Source: PVC group bacterium
GTDB taxonomy: Bacteria; Verrucomicrobiota; Kiritimatiellia; UBA8416
Direction: 5' to 3'
Length of the DNA: 64,000 bases
Assembly (NCBI GenBank): GCA_003567005.1
Contig: PXBF01000028.1
Span: 1-64,000 of the forward strand
The translations under genes and the position numbers were made by a program. Positions 33,812 to 42,786 of the stretch are shown here, piece by piece; within the stretch, counting starts at the first letter, position 1; every line of letters starts with the position of its first letter. The notes beneath the pieces are model-generated. The model ran no database searches. It saw nothing but the letters and a program-made list of their open reading frames with translations, and had not been told where the DNA came from.

Positions 33812-35713
33812 TTATTGGTGGATCGCAACACTCAGAATGGCTAGGTCGGCTGGGCTGATGCCGGGGATGCGGGAAGCTTGGGCCATTGAGACGGGCCGAA
33901 TCTTACTCAGTTTTTCACGTGATTCATAGCTCAATGCCTTGATTGGCCAAAAGTCAATATCAGCCGGAATGAGCTGGTCCTCCAAGTTGGCCAGCTTACG
34001 GATATTGGCTTGCTCTCGTACAATGTAGCCATGATATTTGGCAAAGATTTCGAGTTGTTCGACGACGACAGGATCGAGATCCTGTCGTGCATCCGGTAAA
34101 TCGGTATACGCGGTTTCGGTCCGACGCAGTCGCTGCGACATGCTTGCTCCAGATATGGAGGTCTTGTCCATTCGCTCCGTCTCTTTTTCAATCTCACGCT
34201 TGAATCGCATGGTTTCGTCTATAAACGCCTGCGGTGCGACTCCCAATTCGCGTGCATGGTCCGAGAGGCGGAAGCGTGCATTGTCCTGCCGCAAGCTCAA
34301 GCGATGTTCGGCACGCGAGGTAAACATACGGTAGGGCTCATCGGTGCCTTTGGTGACCAAATCGTCGATCAGGACGCCAATATAGGCTTCATGGCGTCCC
34401 AATACCCATTCCGATTGTCCCCTTGCCTGACGGGCGGCATTCGCGCCTGCCATGAACCCTTGGGCTGCAGCTTCCTCATACCCCGTGGTTCCATTGATTT
34501 GCCCGGCAAAAAACAACCCCCTTATTTTTTTCGTTTCCAACGAATGCTTGAGTTGGGTAGGGTGCACATAATCATATTCAATCGCGTAGCCCCATTGCAC
34601 AATCTCTGCTTTTTCCATACCCGGAATAGAATGAATCAACCGTTCCTGTACATCTTGCGGGAGACTGTTCGAGGTGCCATTTGGATAGAGAAGCGGCGTG
34701 GTGCGTCCTTCGGGTTCAATAAAAACGTGGTGCGAATCTTTCTCCGAAAATTTGACGATTTTATCTTCGATCGATGGACAATAACGAACGCCAGTGCCGC
34801 TGATCGCTCCGCTATACATCGAGCTTTTTTCCAGATTTTCGGCAATAATGGCGTGTGTTACCGGCGTTGTGTGGGTGAAGAAACAGGGCATCAAGTCCTG
34901 CCCGGGGATCCAGGGGATTCGCTCCGGCGCGATTTGTTCCACGTGGAACAGTCGCTGTAGATCTCGCTGGTGTTCCACGTGGAACAATTGGTGGATACGC
35001 CGCGCTTCCCAGGAAAACAGGGGTAGGGGATCCATGCTATGTTGTTCTTCCATTTCGCGGGTGTCGATGGAGTCACGATGGATGCGGGGAGGCGTGCCGG
35101 TTTTGAGACGTCCAGTTTCAAACCCAAGCGCGCGAATACTCTCGCCAAGGGCATCGGCAGACTTGGCGTCGCCACGCCCGCCAGCGCGCACATCTTTGCC
35201 GATATGAATACGGCCTTGGAGAAAGGTGCCCGGGGTGACTACAACGGTTTTGGTGTACACCTCCCGTCCATCGCCTAAGGCAACTCCGTAGATGCTGTCG
35301 TCTTTGACGAGCAGTTTTTGAACCGTGCCCGAGATGATGGATAGGTTTTCCTGCTGGTGCACGACAAACGCCATGCGCTGGGAGTAGACTTCTTTATCGC
35401 ACTGAACGCGGGTTGCGCGTACGGCGGGACCTTTGCGTGTGTTGAGCACGCGGTATTGCAATCCTGTAAAATCGGCATTCCGTCCGGTTTCGCCACCCAA
35501 GGCATCCAGCTCACATACCAGATGGGATTTTGCAATGCCGCCAACAGCAGGGTTGCAGGGCATGGTGGCAATCTTTGAAGGATCCATGGTAAGCAGGCCC
35601 GTGCGTACACCGCTCCGGGCAGCGGCTAATGCCGCTTCGGCCCCTGCATGTCCGCCCCCGATTACAATCACATCAAAATCATTCGTTTCCTTCTGTGTTT
35701 CTTTATCTGTCAT
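33812..35713 (-). CDS. mnmG: tRNA uridine-5-carboxymethylaminomethyl modification enzyme MnmG (GidA) with parS-coding insert
   Basis: A 633-residue FAD enzyme that works with MnmE to modify U34 of certain tRNAs. Seen: DFDVIVIGGGHAGAEAALAA, CNPAVGGIAKSHLVCELDALG, GRLKTGTPPRI, the GidA signature GVRYCPSIEDKIVKF, and NGTTGYEEAAAQGFMAGANA. Normal order except that, between residues ~240 and 270, where families read a short loop before the Tyr/Cys-Thr-His motif, there is an insert with LFHVEH and LFHVEQ, each encoded by a perfect TGTTCCACGTGGAACA. Both sites are in frame. ATG 35713 chosen; no clear ribosome site. mnmE lies just upstream in the same direction. Confidence 0.95.
   Translation of the reverse strand: MTDKETQKETNDFDVIVIGGGHAGAEAALAAARSGVRTGLLTMDPSKIATMPCNPAVGGIAKSHLVCELDALGGETGRNADFTGLQYRVLNTRKGPAVRATRVQCDKEVYSQRMAFVVHQQENLSIISGTVQKLLVKDDSIYGVALGDGREVYTKTVVVTPGTFLQGRIHIGKDVRAGGRGDAKSADALGESIRALGFETGRLKTGTPPRIHRDSIDTREMEEQHSMDPLPLFSWEARRIHQLFHVEHQRDLQRLFHVEQIAPERIPWIPGQDLMPCFFTHTTPVTHAIIAENLEKSSMYSGAISGTGVRYCPSIEDKIVKFSEKDSHHVFIEPEGRTTPLLYPNGTSNSLPQDVQERLIHSIPGMEKAEIVQWGYAIEYDYVHPTQLKHSLETKKIRGLFFAGQINGTTGYEEAAAQGFMAGANAARQARGQSEWVLGRHEAYIGVLIDDLVTKGTDEPYRMFTSRAEHRLSLRQDNARFRLSDHARELGVAPQAFIDETMRFKREIEKETERMDKTSISGASMSQRLRRTETAYTDLPDARQDLDPVVVEQLEIFAKYHGYIVREQANIRKLANLEDQLIPADIDFWPIKALSYESREKLSKIRPVSMAQASRIPGISPADLAILSVAIHQ
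34935..34986. other. Pair of parS-like centromere sites inside mnmG
   Basis: TGTTCCACGTGGAACA occurs twice as a perfect 16-bp palindrome, at 34935-34950 and 34971-34986, with 36 bp between centres. It fits the ParB (Spo0J) target consensus TGTTNCACGTGNAACA. The pair lies about 10 kb from dnaA. parA and parB are not in the window. Confidence 0.85.
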
Positions 35714-35825
35714 GTTGTCAATCTGCACGGTTGATGATTGCACGTCAAGTGTAATGCATGGAGGCTAGTGCCGGACGACTGTGCCTGCGGTACTACGAGC
35801 TGAAGCGGGAGCCCATTCTTCTGGT

Positions 35826-37361
35826 TTATTTTCCGACGCAGAAGCGGCTGAAGATGGTATCGAGGAGGTTGGCGTGGTAGCTGCGTCCGGTGATTTGGCC
35901 GAGTGATTCGACGCCGTCGCGTAGAGCCATGGCTGCAATCATTTCGCTGGATTCGCCGCCCTTGCGGAGAATGGTTTCGGTTTGCATGATGGCATGAATG
36001 GTTGTTTGCGCCATATCACGGTGGCGTTCCGCGATCACGGCATGCGATTCCGTTTGCGTGGAGAGATGCAGCATGTCGCAGAGGGCTTGTTTGCAGGCAT
36101 CGAGGCCTTGTATTTGCCTGTTATTCTCATTTTCGAGGGATCCGCCTGAAGGCGGGACTACAAACGGCTCGGGATGCGGGGAAACGGTGTTCGCAGTACC
36201 GCCTTTCTCACGGTCCGCCATAGCGCGCAGCGCGAAGGAGGAAACCGGAAGATGACTAGATTGGTTCTCTTTTTTATTGGATTGCAGTAAGGAACAGGAT
36301 ATAACGTTATTTAACGTAACATCTTGTTCAGTAACGACTTGTCCGAGGTCTTTCTTGTTGAGAAGAACAAGCGTTCTGTCTTGGGGACAACTTTCCAGTA
36401 ATGCATGGTCTTCGGCATCGAGTGGACGGGAGGCATCGACAATCATAATGACAATTTCGGCTTTTTGCATGAGCGCGCGAGATCGGCGGATACCTTCCTG
36501 TTCTATTTCGCAGTCGACGGTGCGGAGACCTGCCGTGTCCACGATGCGTAGGGGGAATCCGTTGAGGATGACTTCTTCTTCAAGACTGTCGCGGGTGGTA
36601 CCGGCAATCGGCGTGACAATGGCACGGTCTTTTCCGAGCAGAAGATTAAGCAGTGTGGATTTTCCTGTGTTGGGACGCCCGGCTAGGACAACGAGGGTTC
36701 CTTCGCGTAGACGATGCCCTTCCTCCCAGGTAGCGAGGAGATTCTCGAGTTGTTTGCGGGCCAGTCCTAGCCGTAGCATTAGGTCTTCGGTTGCGCGAGC
36801 GGGTAGCTCGTCTTCATCGAAGTCGAGTTGGGCTTCGAGATCTGCCGCTACGGCAATTAACATGTCATAGATGGCATCGAACGATTGACTGAGGGAACCT
36901 TCAAGTTGTTCGACGGCAGCTTCAGCGGCCCGTTGCGATTTAGCGGCGATGAGGTCCATGACAGCCTCGGCTTGGAGTAAATCAATGCGTCCGGAAAGAA
37001 AAGCCCGTCGCGTGAATTCTCCCGGTCCGGCAGGTCGGGCACCTTTTTGAAGGATGCATTGCAGTGCTTTGCGGGCGATGATGCTGCCACCGTGCACATG
37101 TAACTCAACGACATCCTCGCGTGTGTAGCTAGCTGGTGCTCGGAAGGGTAAGAGAAGGGCTTCATCGATATCTTTTTTGCCATCAAATATATGTCCATAT
37201 ATAACCTGCATGGCGGGACGTGTAGAAGGGGCTGGTGGCTTGCATCGAAAGATGGCATCGGCAATGGAAAATGCCGCTGGCCCTGATATTCTAATGATGG
37301 CTATGCCTGCGGCGCCAGGGGCGGTAGCAATGGCGGCGATGGTGTCGGTTATAGATTGCAT
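35826..37361 (-). CDS. mnmE: tRNA modification GTPase MnmE (TrmE) with a large G-domain insertion
   Basis: A 511-residue protein, about 55 longer than usual (~455). N-terminal folate-binding part DTIAAIATAPGAAGIAIIRI; G1 GRPNTGKST, G2 GTTRD, G3 DTAG, G4 NKKD; C-terminal CVGK that carries the essential cysteine. Just after a G5-like ISCS, the usual short turn before GLDACKQAL is replaced by about 60 residues, including SFALRAMADREKG and PFVVPPSGGS, which are translated repeat elements. The domain order is otherwise normal. It likely forms the enzyme with MnmG. The frame is uninterrupted, so the gene may still work. Confidence 0.94.
   Translation of the reverse strand: MQSITDTIAAIATAPGAAGIAIIRISGPAAFSIADAIFRCKPPAPSTRPAMQVIYGHIFDGKKDIDEALLLPFRAPASYTREDVVELHVHGGSIIARKALQCILQKGARPAGPGEFTRRAFLSGRIDLLQAEAVMDLIAAKSQRAAEAAVEQLEGSLSQSFDAIYDMLIAVAADLEAQLDFDEDELPARATEDLMLRLGLARKQLENLLATWEEGHRLREGTLVVLAGRPNTGKSTLLNLLLGKDRAIVTPIAGTTRDSLEEEVILNGFPLRIVDTAGLRTVDCEIEQEGIRRSRALMQKAEIVIMIVDASRPLDAEDHALLESCPQDRTLVLLNKKDLGQVVTEQDVTLNNVISCSLLQSNKKENQSSHLPVSSFALRAMADREKGGTANTVSPHPEPFVVPPSGGSLENENNRQIQGLDACKQALCDMLHLSTQTESHAVIAERHRDMAQTTIHAIMQTETILRKGGESSEMIAAMALRDGVESLGQITGRSYHANLLDTIFSRFCVGK
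36137..36243. repeat. Two palindromic repeat segments inserted in frame in mnmE
   Basis: 36137-36166 contains CCGCCTGAAGGCGG, a 6-bp stem, followed by GACTACAAACGG; on the coding strand it gives PFVVPPSGGS. 36201-36243 contains GTCCGCCATAGCGCGCAG and GCGCGAAGGAGG. The peptide PFVVPPSGGS is one I associate with a repeat family in PVC genomes, from memory. They fill most of the extra length of the G domain. Confidence 0.55.
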
Positions 37362-37419
37362 GGGCAGAGCCTACCGTATGACGGAAAGAAATGCGATTCT
37401 GTTTCTAACACGTTATCGT

Positions 37420-38997
37420 TTAGAATTTGATACTGAAGGCGGCTATCGCATCGATTTCGGCTTTCATGCGCTGCAGTTCTTGTTCGGGTACGACTTGACT
37501 GATTTTGAGAATTGCCAAGGAGCGGTCTGTTTTGGGGTCATGCGGGTTGCGCATGTCTTCAATGTTGATGTCGCGCTCTGCCAGCATGCGTCCGATGGTT
37601 CCAATAACACCTGGGCGATCCTGGTAGAGGAAGAGAATTACGGGGCCTACCGGCTCAAAATAGAGTTTATCGAACTCGTTGATACGTGAGATGAGCATGA
37701 CGCCCTCTTCTACGGTTCCGCGTACACTTACGTGTTTCATTTGCTCTTCGCCGATCTGGGCAGTCAAATCCACGGTGATAGAGTTTTCAAATTGCTTGTT
37801 TTCGTCGACTTGGCGGTTGGTAAAGGTTAGACCGTGTTCCTCTACATACCCGTAGGTTCCTTGAGGGCCGCTGGTGCGGTCGAAGTCTTCGCAGATTCCT
37901 GCCACGATGGATGTAGCGAGCCAGTCGGCATAGGGAGCAAGTGACCCGTAGATGCTGGTTTCAATGTGGCGGGGTTTTCCCTGTAGGGTGACAATACAAC
38001 GGCAGAGTTTTCCTACGGTGTAGGCCAGATCACAGAAATGTTCGTTGAGACCGAGCGGTATATCGCGATTTACCACATAGCTCATGATGCCTTTGTCATC
38101 AAAGTCGATAAGTTGTTCGGCGGCGCGAATGGCGGCATTGCGGTTGGCTTCACGGGTGCTGGCACCCAAGTGCGGTAGCATCAAGTCGGCAAGGTCTGTA
38201 ACCGATTTCGGGCCCTCTTCATCCTTTGGGTACACGTCGTTGAGGAAGCGGAGATTCTTGCGCGCTTTGATTTCTCGCAGGGCGTTTTCGTCCAGGATGC
38301 CAGCTCGTGCACAGTTGATCAGGGTGGCGCCCGGTTTCATCCGTTCCAGCAATTCTGCGTTGATGCAGCCTCTGGTCTCTTCATTTTCGGGAATATGCAA
38401 AGAAATATAATCTGCCTGCTCAAAGAGTTCCTGCAGGGATAACATGGTTACATTAACATGTTTGGCGCGTTCTGCCGTCACAATGGGATCGTAGCCGAGC
38501 AACATGCATTCGAAGCCGCTTAAACGTTTGGCAACCAGTTGTCCGATATAGCCCAAACCGACAATACCTACCGTTTTGCCAGTGATTTCGGTGCCCATGA
38601 ACTGCTTTTTTTCCCACTTGCCTGCTCTTACAGAGGGGTCGGCTTTGACGATATGGCGTGCGTCGGCAAGCATCATGGCAATGACTTCTTCGGCGACGGC
38701 GTTTGAGTTGGCACCCGGTGTGTTCATGACATCTACACCACGGGCGCGCGCTGCTTTTGTGTCGATCGTGTTGTAGCCTGCGCCTGCGCGTATGATGACT
38801 TTGAGTTGCGGGGCTGCCGCCAGAATCTCGGAAGTGACCTTTTCGCTTCGGACGATGAGTGCATAGGCATCATGATGCATGCGAATCAACTCCGGTAGGG
38901 GTGTCGTTTCGTCTTGTATCACGTTGTAACCACCGTGATCTTGAAGGCGTTCCGCTGTGACGACGTGTAGTTTAGTAGGAATCAGTACTTTTTTCAT
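37420..38997 (-). CDS. serA: D-3-phosphoglycerate dehydrogenase, long form with ACT domain
   Basis: About 525 residues; oxidises 3-phosphoglycerate at the start of serine synthesis. NAD-binding GKTVGIVGLGYIGQLVAKRL, catalytic Arg in INCARAGILDENAL, Glu in the following DVYPKDEEGP segment, and His in LMLPHLGASTREANRNAA. The C-terminal ~80 residues (FLYQDRPGVIGTIGRMLAER) are an ACT domain for serine feedback. ATG 38997 gives MKKVLIPTKLHV; the 14-codon upstream extension is unlikely. It lies 58 bp upstream of mnmE and may be co-transcribed. Confidence 0.93.
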   Translation of the reverse strand: MKKVLIPTKLHVVTAERLQDHGGYNVIQDETTPLPELIRMHHDAYALIVRSEKVTSEILAAAPQLKVIIRAGAGYNTIDTKAARARGVDVMNTPGANSNAVAEEVIAMMLADARHIVKADPSVRAGKWEKKQFMGTEITGKTVGIVGLGYIGQLVAKRLSGFECMLLGYDPIVTAERAKHVNVTMLSLQELFEQADYISLHIPENEETRGCINAELLERMKPGATLINCARAGILDENALREIKARKNLRFLNDVYPKDEEGPKSVTDLADLMLPHLGASTREANRNAAIRAAEQLIDFDDKGIMSYVVNRDIPLGLNEHFCDLAYTVGKLCRCIVTLQGKPRHIETSIYGSLAPYADWLATSIVAGICEDFDRTSGPQGTYGYVEEHGLTFTNRQVDENKQFENSITVDLTAQIGEEQMKHVSVRGTVEEGVMLISRINEFDKLYFEPVGPVILFLYQDRPGVIGTIGRMLAERDINIEDMRNPHDPKTDRSLAILKISQVVPEQELQRMKAEIDAIAAFSIKF

Positions 38998-39212
38998 AGA
39001 TGCTCTCAACTGCAAAATGAAACTCCAACACGGGTTCAATCTGCCTGATACATGGCAGATCCTCTTTATGTGTGATGCAGTCTAGCTATCAAGGATTGCT
39101 GAATCAAGAGTCATTGCGTGCAATCCGCTGATGGCAAAGAAAATGGTGTTTCTGGTATGTCATGGCCGCCTTTGCTCTTGCCCTTTTTTGTTGGCATCGC
39201 TACCGTGTCGGG

Positions 39213-40232
39213 ATGCATATAAAACGGTATATACTTTTTGGTGTTGTGGGTTTGGGGGTTTTGCTCAGCGGAGTCAGTCAGGCGCAGATGGTTGAATTTG
39301 ATGGCGACGACTGGGAGGGGCGCGGGACCGATGATCGTTTTTCGGGGCTTTCGCGCAAAAGCGGTACGTTTTTTCGGCGCACACGTGAAGATGATCCTGC
39401 GGCGCAGTTGGAGTATGCGGTTCGTGTGAAAGAGAGCGGACGGTTACGCTCTGCGGCACGACAATTGAATGCATTGGTGCATCAATGGCCCGATACGGAT
39501 GAGGCGGCCGAAGCGCAATTGGCATTGGCACGTGTCTTCCGCATGCGTGGACGTTATGAGCGCGCGTTTCGTGAATATCAGTATCTGATTGAGCATTATG
39601 CTGGCCAGTTTCCCTATAAGACGATTTTATCTGAACAGTTAGATACGGCGCGTAGCGTGATGGAACAACGGCGGGGAAGCTTTCTGTTTCTTCCTGGCTT
39701 TGAGAGTCCTGAGCGTGCCATTCCGCTTTTTAACATCGTGCTTGCCAATGGACCCAATTGGTCGGAGGTTCCGGAAATTCGTCTCTTAATCGGCCAGATA
39801 TATGAGGAGGCGCGGGACTATGCAGATGCTGTAACGGCCTACGAAAATGTTATTATATATCATGGTCAGCATGATGTGGCACGGGAAGCAATCTTTCGCA
39901 AAGGGCTTGTGCTGGAGCGGATTGCTAAACGAAATCCGCGCGATGCGCGCCGTACACACGCTGCTTTGCAGGCGCTCTTTGCGGCCTTGCGTGAAGATCT
40001 GGCGCCGGAGCAAGCCGAGGAAGCGCGTGAACGCATCCGTGTTTTACGTCGTCGCCTGGAAGAACTCCATCTTGAAAAAGCAGAATTCTATGAGAGAAGG
40101 GGTCGTAATGTACGAGCTGCGCTGATGCATTATGAGGATTTTTTGCGTCGTTTCCCGAATTCCGATCGTGAATCTTTTGTACAGGATCGGATTGCATCGC
40201 TACAAGCGTTGCTGGCAGAGAAAGAAGAGTAG
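39213..40232 (+). CDS. BamD/YfiO-like tetratricopeptide protein
   Basis: About 339 residues. A signal peptide (YILFGVVGLGVLLSGVSQA) precedes several TPR-like helical pairs: AARQLNALVHQWPDTDEAAE, AQLALARVFRMRGRYERAFREY and EIRLLIGQIYEEARDYADAV. This matches the BamD fold, though there is no lipobox cysteine. It probably works at the outer membrane or in envelope assembly, consistent with the LptE gene six bases downstream. I used ATG 39213 because the hydrophobic leader starts there; ATG 39162 would add 17 residues. Neither has a good ribosome site. Confidence 0.7.
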   Translation: MHIKRYILFGVVGLGVLLSGVSQAQMVEFDGDDWEGRGTDDRFSGLSRKSGTFFRRTREDDPAAQLEYAVRVKESGRLRSAARQLNALVHQWPDTDEAAEAQLALARVFRMRGRYERAFREYQYLIEHYAGQFPYKTILSEQLDTARSVMEQRRGSFLFLPGFESPERAIPLFNIVLANGPNWSEVPEIRLLIGQIYEEARDYADAVTAYENVIIYHGQHDVAREAIFRKGLVLERIAKRNPRDARRTHAALQALFAALREDLAPEQAEEARERIRVLRRRLEELHLEKAEFYERRGRNVRAALMHYEDFLRRFPNSDRESFVQDRIASLQALLAEKEE

Positions 40233-40238
40233 ACATAC

Positions 40239-40751
40239 ATGAAACGGCTAACAATATTTGCCCTTTTCGGTATACTCATACATATAGGTATCGGGTCAGG
40301 ATGCCTAGGTTATCAATTGGGTTCCAGTTTGCCCCCGGGCCTTGACGTTGTACATGTACCGGTTTTTTCCAATGGAACGGATGAACCTTCGCTGGAAGTC
40401 GTGACGACGCAGGCAACAATAGCCGAATTTCAGCGTGATGGGACGTTGTCGGTGGGCGAAGAGAGTCGTGCAGATGTTACGTTGCGCGTTCGTTTGACCG
40501 GGTTTTCGTTGGATCCATTACGTTTTGAACGGGATGCGACAACAACGGCCGAAGAATATCGGATGACCATTCAAGCGGATATCCAATTGGTTGAACGAAG
40601 CACGGGAGACGTATTGGTAAATCGGCGTGTAAATGGGGAGCACGACTTTTTGCTGACAGGAGACTTGACGTCAGCAAAGCGTGCCAATTTGCGTGCAGCA
40701 GCGGATGATTTAGCCGCACGGATTGTGCGTGCATCCATTGAATTTTGGTAG
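40239..40751 (+). CDS. lptE: LptE-family LPS-assembly lipoprotein
   Basis: A 170-residue protein. An N-terminal hydrophobic leader runs to the cysteine of SGCLGYQLG, a lipobox-like site. The family pattern GYQLGSSLPPGLDVVHVPVF, EPSLEVVTTQATIAEFQRDG and ADVTLRVRLTGFSLDPLRFE is plain. LptE plugs LptD and delivers LPS to the outer surface; lptD is not in the window. It starts six bases after the BamD-like gene, and a Gfo/Idh oxidoreductase follows ten bases later. Confidence 0.85.
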   Translation: MKRLTIFALFGILIHIGIGSGCLGYQLGSSLPPGLDVVHVPVFSNGTDEPSLEVVTTQATIAEFQRDGTLSVGEESRADVTLRVRLTGFSLDPLRFERDATTTAEEYRMTIQADIQLVERSTGDVLVNRRVNGEHDFLLTGDLTSAKRANLRAAADDLAARIVRASIEFW

Positions 40752-40760
40752 GGGATAAAG

Positions 40761-41882
40761 GTGGACACAGGACGTATTGGGATTGGTATTGTTGGGCTTG
40801 GGCGTGCGGGCTGGGGCATGCAGTGTAAAGAAATAGCACGTCGTGAAGATCGCTTTTCGCTTGTGGCTGGATGCGATACCTTTACGCCTTGGCGGGATCG
40901 TTTTCACGCGGCTTATCCCAGAGCCCAAATCACCGATGATCTCAATAGGCTTGTACAGAACCCGGCCGTGGATGTTGTAAGTATTGCCACGCGAACCTGT
41001 GACCATATGGTGCATGCGCAAGTGGCTCTTGCCGCTGGCAAACATGTGGTTTTGGAAAAACCGATGTGTGTAACGCATGCAGAGGCGCTTGCGCTAGAAA
41101 AGGCTGCCAAACAGAGTGCTGGCAATCTCTTTATTCGTCATAATAGACGGTTCGAACCGGGGTTTTGTACCATCCGTTCGATTCTCGATGAAGGTTTGCT
41201 TGGTCGCGTGGCGGAAATCAAGCTTTCGCGCGTTAGTTTTGGTCGCCGAAATGACTGGCAAACGCTTCTACGCTATGGTGGTGGGCAGCTCGGGAACTGG
41301 GGATCGCACATCCTCGATCATGGATTGCAATTTCTCGGGGCACCCAAGCACCCCTTGCAATCCGTCACGGCTCATTTGGATTGTATCGCGGCTGTCGGTG
41401 ATGCGGAGGATCATGTCAAGATTGTGATGAAGGGTCATACGGGGACCGTGGTAGATATTGAAATTAGTGGCGGCGCGGCATTGCCTGCACCTGAGTATTT
41501 GATTTGGGGCACACGTGGCGCGTTATCCTGCAAGGGACGCGACATTACATTACGCTATTTGGATCCATCGGTCCCTTTAACGCCGCGTGCATCTTATGAG
41601 GGGGTTCCTGGCGCGGCGTTTGTTTTGCCAGACGGTTCCTTGCCGTTGGGGGAGCGAACGATTGGATCGAACTTTGGGGAGCCGGAAACGCTTACATGGA
41701 TCGACGAAAAGCGGATCGTGCCATCCGAGGAGCCCGGTAAGATCTGGGATGCTTTATATGAAACCCTCTTTCACGGGGAACCCTTTCCCGTACAATTGGA
41801 GGAGGCTATGGCTGTGATGGCGGTCATTGATCAAGCACGCAAAGACACGCGATTCATGCCTGCTCCGGAAGCGGTCTCATGA
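40761..41882 (+). CDS. Gfo/Idh/MocA-family NAD(P)-dependent oxidoreductase
   Basis: A 373-residue enzyme. The Rossmann start IGIGIVGLGRAGWGMQCKEI, the EKP catalytic motif in VVLEKPMCVTHAEALALE, and the C-terminal alpha/beta domain with GGGQLGNWGSHILDHGLQFL (catalytic His/Asp region) are intact. It oxidises or reduces a sugar or polyol; the substrate cannot be read. The start is GTG 40761 after GGGGATAAAG. It follows lptE by ten bases, although its function is unrelated to LPS export. Confidence 0.85.
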   Translation: MDTGRIGIGIVGLGRAGWGMQCKEIARREDRFSLVAGCDTFTPWRDRFHAAYPRAQITDDLNRLVQNPAVDVVSIATRTCDHMVHAQVALAAGKHVVLEKPMCVTHAEALALEKAAKQSAGNLFIRHNRRFEPGFCTIRSILDEGLLGRVAEIKLSRVSFGRRNDWQTLLRYGGGQLGNWGSHILDHGLQFLGAPKHPLQSVTAHLDCIAAVGDAEDHVKIVMKGHTGTVVDIEISGGAALPAPEYLIWGTRGALSCKGRDITLRYLDPSVPLTPRASYEGVPGAAFVLPDGSLPLGERTIGSNFGEPETLTWIDEKRIVPSEEPGKIWDALYETLFHGEPFPVQLEEAMAVMAVIDQARKDTRFMPAPEAVS

Positions 41883-41933
41883 TGTACATGGTGCGGCAGG
41901 TACCAGTGGAATCTAGAAACGAGGAGAGGGACT

Positions 41934-42647
41934 ATGGCAGGTATACGCAAACCCATTGTATTCGATCGCGGGAACGAATGGCGAGTGACTGCGGTCCCCA
42001 TTTTAGAAGATAACTTTGTTTATATTTTATCTCAACGCAAGGCTGCCGTTGTCATAGATGCAGGATCCGCTGCTCCGGTCTTATCCTCTATACAGGAGCA
42101 AAATTTTCATTTGCATGCGGTTTTGCTCACGCATCAGCATTACGACCATACAGCGGGTTTCGATGCGTTATCAGGGCAGATTACGCCGACGGACGCAGAG
42201 AAGAACCTTCATCTTGAAGCGCTTGCGTTGCCGGGACATACTTCTGATGATGTGGGTTATTATAGTGCTTTCGCCAAGGCGGTTTTCACGGGAGACTGTT
42301 TGATTAATGGGGCTTGTGGACGCGCCTTGGGTGGGAGTGTAGAGGATTTGTATCATAGTTTACAGCGGATCTTATCTCTTCCAGGCGATACCTTGGTGTT
42401 TGGGGGGCATGATTATTTGCAGGATAATTTGCGGTTTGCTTTGCAGGTTGCACCTGGCAATGCTGCGATCGAGGCACGTTTGGCGCGTTATGCTACGGAT
42501 CCGGCTGGGGCGCTATTTGTAACGCTGGAAGAAGAAAAGGTCACGAATCTCTTTTTGCAGGCTAAAGACTTTGCTTCCTTTGCACAATTGCGCAAGATCA
42601 AGGATCAGTATTATTCGGGCATGCAGATAGATGGGCTTGCGCGCTGA
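41934..42647 (+). CDS. gloB: Hydroxyacylglutathione hydrolase (glyoxalase II)-like metallohydrolase
   Basis: A 237-residue metallo-beta-lactamase-fold enzyme. The zinc ligands are visible in THQHYDHTAG (HxHxDH), the GHTSDDVGYY histidine, the FTGDCLINGACGR aspartate and the GGHDYLQDNLRFA histidine. The gene GloB hydrolyses S-lactoylglutathione; the C-terminal substrate-binding part (residues ~165-237) is short, so the natural thiol may differ. ATG 41934 follows GAGGAGAGGGACT. Confidence 0.82.
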   Translation: MAGIRKPIVFDRGNEWRVTAVPILEDNFVYILSQRKAAVVIDAGSAAPVLSSIQEQNFHLHAVLLTHQHYDHTAGFDALSGQITPTDAEKNLHLEALALPGHTSDDVGYYSAFAKAVFTGDCLINGACGRALGGSVEDLYHSLQRILSLPGDTLVFGGHDYLQDNLRFALQVAPGNAAIEARLARYATDPAGALFVTLEEEKVTNLFLQAKDFASFAQLRKIKDQYYSGMQIDGLAR

Positions 42648-42786
42648 TCGACATGCGATCGGCATTAGAGGCGTGAACCGGTTTATTGGGGGTGTCGGCT
42701 TATATTGCCAAAAGGGCGTCTGGCCAGATTGTGCCTCTTCGCTTTGCTGGCTTGCTGTTGTGTAGAGGGATTGATATAGTGTGCCC

